The notes below the pieces were generated by a model, which was given only the letters and a program-made list of their open reading frames with translations, had not been told where the DNA came from and did no database searches. The position numbers and the translations under genes are program-made. From contig CAJNOI010000228.1 in NCBI GenBank assembly GCA_905250115.1, positions 59,504 through 123,503 of the forward strand: 64,000 bases of DNA. Direction: 5' to 3'. This DNA is from Adineta steineri. Lineage: Eukaryota > Rotifera > Eurotatoria > Adinetida > Adinetidae. Positions within the stretch are counted from its first letter, which is position 1; the number at the start of each line of letters is the position of its first letter. Shown here piece after piece: positions 59,610-64,000 of the stretch.

Positions 59610-61600
59610 ACTTCTTTCTTGACTTATACAAAAGATCAAAATGAGCAATATATGTTCAGCTTTTCTCTATTTGAATAGAAATAAACTAATTAATAATGCT
59701 CATAAAAGAGAGAGAGATAAATGAGTATTCGTCATTTACGAAATTATTTGTGCCAATCAGAATAAAAGAAAAAAAATTCGTTTTTTTTTTCTCCAGTCAA
59801 ATTAGATTAATTAATGACGAAGAAGATAAGCTTGTTTTGCTTATGAGCTCCTTTGCTAATAAAAATCGATATTATATTCAATAATAATAATCGATGAGAA
59901 ATATTACGGCGTATTTTCCAATTGAAAATGTGTCATTATTAACAATTCGAAACAAACACCTAAAACAGTAAAGTTGAGAAAACTTATCAGAATATTCTAT
60001 GCAATTGTCAATTGAATAGAAACAACACTTTTTAAAGAAATATAAAAATTATTTGTATATTGTGAGAATAGAGATGTAACAAGAAAAATTTCTTTTTCTA
60101 GTGATCGACTTATAACACGTATATTTAACTTTTCTTTTTTTGTATAGATTTACAATTACCGATAGGAATCAGTGTTGAAATATTTCTTTTCAAAGAAAAA
60201 AGCTCAGTTCAAAGAATTAGAACTGGATATATGGTGACTCGGAACTATAAAGAGAAAAAATTCGTTGAAAATGGAGTTAGTTTTAGATTACATATTTTGA
60301 AAAGATGCAATAGCTATCGAATATTAGTTTCTTCTTTAGAATGATAATTAATAGTGAGCTTTCTATTAAATTAAAAGATTACATGATTATTTGTGTTAAA
60401 ACGATCTCTTCAGGAATGATCTCATAAGAACAGAAATTTAATATAGCATTTCTTTGTTATATTATTATTCGTATTAGATAATTTACTACTATGATACAAT
60501 TTTGTCGTTAAGATTTTAGTAGATGGGTAGTCAACTAGTGAGGTATCAATTGTAGAATCAATGTATTGTATTGCAATCAAGCTACAAATTATATGTTACA
60601 CTTGAATAAGAGACGAATCCTTCGTTGATTTATGTTTTTCTTTTCAAATAGACCATAGAAATGATAAATATTTAATTCTTTCAATGTTCACTACTGGTAA
60701 AGAATCTTAAAAGGAAACGTTGCTAACTGTCCAATCGTTTTTTCAATAAAAACTATTGAATTAGAGGTTATTACTATGTTCATTCCGAATATGAGCATGA
60801 AAAATCCTTCTTAGACTTATATAGAATGGTTTTCTAAAAAGTCGCTTTTAAAAAATAAGTAACGCTCGTCCGAAAACTCGCTTAGCTCTTTCTCGTAGAA
60901 ACGCATCTTCTCCACATTTACTAGAAAAACAATTCAAAACCGTGAAGAATCGGTTTTCGATTTTTTTTGACGTTTGCCCCTCTCCCACTCATCGTGGTCA
61001 GCCAATAGACCTCAGATTCGAAGTCCTCGCATCGACATACCTCAAGAAATGTCTTTTCCGGAAAATTGGTCTTCGATGTTCTTTTGATCCTGCGGAGACA
61101 CAAGCACGCAAACAATTTATGTTTACTGGACTCTTCTCTAGGAGAAAGAGAATAACAAACTTTTTCTTAGGTGTTGTTTTTTATTCGTTTATATTATAGC
61201 GCATATCGAATTGTCTATAAAACAACAGTTTATCCTTTTTTTGCAAAAATTTGTAATTCAGAATTATCAATAAATGATGTTAAAGATTTTCATAGCTTAT
61301 CTGCTATTGTTTGATCGTGACAATAAATTATGTGAGAAGTAGGTAAATCTGAAACGTGTCTCTTTTATGCAAATACATAAATAATATTGATGGCTTTATC
61401 TTAGTTTCACTTCGCTTTGTCGAAATAGAATAAAAATAAAGTGTGAATTCTACTTGAGATTTCATAAACAAAATTGAAAGCGAATGATCCGCTTAATAGC
61501 AAGCCTGTAAATCATTGAAAACCTATACACAAATTAAAATGATTGATAAATCAAAGATCGTGCAAACAACACGTAGATGTAGTTTTTTGAAATAATATAG
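59610..61600. other. FoxQ2 upstream region, no gene recognised
   Basis: Mostly AT-rich. A GC-richer island at about 60840-61160 contains blocks such as GCCCCTCTCCCACTCATCG but has no credible protein, tRNA or snRNA. The remainder could include FoxQ2 regulatory DNA. Confidence 0.45.
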
Positions 61601-62047
61601 CCATGTAAAAAAACACTATTTTTCACTTTCAAAAGTAGAATTTTGACGGGCGAAGTATTTATAAGTGAACCTTTTTTAGTAACTTTTCTCACGTTAAGTA
61701 CTATTAAGTCTAGGAAAAAGCGAGGAAAAATACTGAAAGCAACTGACAAAAGTAATAAAAAGGGAAAAAGTAAACTTTTTGCTAATTATTTCAATGAAAA
61801 ATATTATACGTTACTTCTGAGAACTACAAAATAATATTATTTAATGTCTCAAATAATATAAAGCATTTTTAATTGTAATAATTAGCAAAAAGTTTACTTT
61901 TTCCCTTTTTATTACTTTTCCTCACTTTTCCCTAGACTTAAGAGGACTTAAAGTCGAAAAAAGGTTCACCTATAAATACTTCGCCCGTCAAAATTCTACT
62001 TTTGAAAGTACTTTTTAGTGACTTTTTCCTACTTTTCTTTTACATGG
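61601..62047. mobile_element. Long-hairpin MITE, arms about 165-185 bp
   Basis: The left arm starts CCATGTAAAA and the right arm ends TTTTACATGG. Further in, TTTCAAAAGTAGAATTTTGA, CGGGCGAAGTATTTATA and AAAGTAAACTTTTTGCTAAT in the left arm recur inverted in the right arm, separated by about 95 bp. The flanks TAG and GTA allow a TA duplication, which would fit a Tc1/mariner-type element, but this is weak. The RNA would fold into a long duplex. Confidence 0.75.
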
Positions 62048-62665
62048 GTACTTACTGTTGGATAATTTTCACTCTGTACTGTCTATGATGATAATAACAT
62101 TATATATGTAGCCGGTATTTTAAAAAATATAAAATCATTTGAAATATATAATGATTCTTTTCGAGTTATCAGTAATAGGTAAATGTAACTCTGAACTTAA
62201 TGTTTTATTAAGTCTTCCATTGTTTTTCTCTTACACGAATAATATAATGAGAAACGTTTCTGTTCTTTGTCGTTTTTTCGCAAGTTGCTATGAATCAAAG
62301 GAATGCTTATGGTTACGAGTTTCGTTTTATTAAAATATAATATGACTAGAAAATTAGATTCTAATATAAATATATATAAGAACTATTCCATGATAAAAAC
62401 GATTTGATTGAATTTATTTTTATTAGGTAACAACAAATAATACACATTCAGAGAATATAAAGCTAAAACTTGCTGTTGGAATGAGCACCTTTACCAAACA
62501 ACAATATTTATCACACAAAGCGCAAGAAGAAATGCTTGAGATTAATATCAGAGAAAGTAGTAACGCAGACAGAAAGAATAAAAGCATTGTTTATATACTT
62601 ATTCCATATATAAATGGACGGTATTATTATATCTAAGAATGTTCTAGGAAATGTAATATATCAGT
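62048..62665. other. Spacer downstream of malectin
   Basis: AT-rich, with no recognised gene; probably includes the malectin 3' untranslated region. Confidence 0.5.
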
Positions 62666-63681
62666 TTAAAGCCGACAAAGACAAAAAATAGTCGGTAAAA
62701 CAACAGCTAATGCTATTAAAAAAGGTACAAATAAACTTGATGAATCTTCGGCATATGGATCTAAAATTTGTGGTCCACTTGTTTTAAGAGTACGTTTTAC
62801 GTTTGTTGGTTTAGCAACTGTTTCTTCATACTCATTCTCATCTTCATCTAATGGTTCATCAGCTAATTCCATTTCTGGTATCGGTGATAATTTAGGAATT
62901 TCTAGAAAAAAATCAATAAAAATATTTATCTATTTTTCCTAATTATAAAAACACATACGTTCAACTGAGCCTCGCCAAATGATCAGTGCATTCACTTTTG
63001 GATTATCCCGATGATCAAGTCGTTGAAAAGTAATTTTTAATTTTCCTGAATAAGATGAACTTCGACCTTTGACAACTAAACGACCATTTTTTATTTGAAA
63101 TGGTATATATTCATCATGTGCTGTAGCACGACCAACTTTTGAAAATATATCTAATTCATCAATAATAGAATGTTCATCATCAAGAAGAATTTGAAACACC
63201 TAAAGATAATTAGAAGAAAAAAAATATATATTAATTATCAAATTAAATAATTATCAAAATTTCAACCTTCATATTGGGTCCATTAAACCAAACTTCAGCA
63301 AATTTCATCCAAACTACATAATCACCATCATCGCTTAGATCTATTTCATATGAGAATTTTTGAAGATCATAACGTTCAGTTTGATAAAGAGCCATATCTT
63401 CTCTTGCTACACGATATATATCCGAATTACGTCCATAGTCAGACGTAATGCCCATTTTTAAATAATCTTTACGATATCTTATACCTAAATATATGGAATA
63501 ATTTTAAATGAAATCAACTTTTTTTTTGGTTTTTACCATGCATATCTGTATGTGCTTCTCCGCCACAATTAACAGCAAATACAATATGATCCATAATATT
63601 CACACTATAACATCCCTGAATAATATATGCCAGACATATCAGTAACCTTGAGCATTTCATTGTACAACTTATGCTCAACAT
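62666..63681 (-). CDS. MLEC: Malectin, ER membrane diglucose-binding lectin
   Basis: Binds Glc2-containing high-mannose N-glycans in the ER and takes part in glycoprotein quality control. The signal peptide is in exon 1 (in-frame ATGs at 63681 and 63660; MKCSRLLICLAYIIQGC). The malectin domain is spread over three exons: VFAVNCGGEAHTDMHG, RYRKDYLKMGITSDYGRNSD, MALYQTERYDLQKFSYEIDL, DYVVWMKFAEVWFNGPNMK, VGRATAHDEYIPFQIKNGRL, LKITFQRLDHRDNPKVNALI. An acidic linker and a C-terminal membrane segment follow, ending TIFCLCRL, the family-typical tail (stop 62666-62668). In the carbohydrate pocket the usual Tyr-Phe pair reads WF here; the Asp before NPKV is kept. Confidence 0.95.
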
Positions 63682-64000
63682 CTGTGGCAAAATAAATTAC
63701 TCTTGAAGAGAACAAGAATAAACAAGCAGCAGCAATGTTGCAGTTTATTAATGGATGTAAATGGAACCAATAATAAATTAAAAGAATTCTGTTCTGATGT
63801 CGCTTTTATAGAAGATGTTATTACGGTTTATTTTTTGATGTATCGTCAATAGCAACGTACACTTTATGGTTGCAAAAGAAAAGCGTCTATTTTCATAAGA
63901 AAATTCAAGTATAAGAAATCTCGACAATAATAGAAGGAAGAAGAAAAAGAAAATAAGATGACAGAAAATATTTTTTTTAACATCCACATTTTAAATGTTC
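63682..64000. other. Malectin upstream region
   Basis: Upstream of the minus-strand malectin start. No TATA-like element at a convincing distance and no further gene seen to the window edge. Confidence 0.45.

Noticed and set aside
60921..61199. Overlapping short frames on both strands upstream of FoxQ2
   Set aside because: No domain, signal peptide or splice support; the region is listed as an unexplained island.
63778..63987. Short hydrophobic frame upstream of malectin
   Set aside because: Low complexity, no motif, no splice evidence linking it to malectin.
1..64000. CRISPR arrays, bacterial operons, tRNA or rRNA genes
   Set aside because: No spaced direct repeats, no ribosome-binding-site pattern, and no convincing tRNA or rRNA was seen; the window is eukaryotic.

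Overview
The window looks like nuclear DNA of an invertebrate animal, most probably a bdelloid rotifer. Evidence: AT-rich DNA; protein genes cut by many short (about 53-67 bp) GT-AG introns; animal genes (MICU1, LRRCC1, RASGEF1, FoxQ2, malectin, CD2BP2, PHF5A, MED11, eEF1Bdelta, an alpha-2-macroglobulin relative); a (TGTGGG)n tract, the telomere unit reported for bdelloids; and a large intron-bearing non-ribosomal peptide synthetase (NRPS), a bacterial/fungal-type gene known to have entered bdelloids. The species cannot be named from sequence alone. There is a 100-N assembly gap at 17277-17376.

Layout. 1-16526 (minus): the 5' 20 exons of one NRPS gene, open throughout, running off the left edge. 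Read from its N-terminus it is C-[C-A-T]-[C-C-A-T]-[C-C-A-T]-C..., so every adenylation-carrier unit is preceded by two condensation domains. Exon lengths and intron phases repeat from module to module, showing tandem duplication after intron gain. 16527-23230: a telomere-like tract, the gap, a fragment of an NHL-repeat gene, and two decayed copies of a D-lactate dehydrogenase gene. One decayed copy lies antisense inside an intron of a minus-strand gene with eight tandem EF-hand units (18535-23229).

23479-39093 (plus): four genes head to tail: an LRRCC1-like centrosomal protein, MICU1 (mitochondrial calcium uptake regulator), an ankyrin-repeat protein and a RASGEF1-type exchange factor. 40560-41644 (minus): a small secreted cysteine-rich protein made from seven short exons. 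41645-47089: AT-rich DNA with no supported gene. 47090-52666 (plus): a secreted alpha-2-macroglobulin-family protein in which the thioester motif is missing.

52999-57087: compact housekeeping block. On minus, PHF5A (U2 snRNP SF3b) and CD2BP2 (U5 snRNP) lie 73 bp apart; on plus, MED11 and eEF1Bdelta follow, sharing a 299-bp divergent promoter region with PHF5A. 58567-59609 (minus): a FoxQ2-like forkhead gene. 62666-63681 (minus): malectin. Several non-autonomous transposons (hAT-like, piggyBac-like, a long-hairpin MITE and others) sit in introns and spacers.

The most unusual content is the NRPS with its paired condensation domains beside a telomere-like repeat. Next come the LDH relics, the thioester-less A2M protein, and tight same-strand gene pairs whose downstream ATG follows a splice-acceptor AG directly, suggesting trans-splicing or operons.
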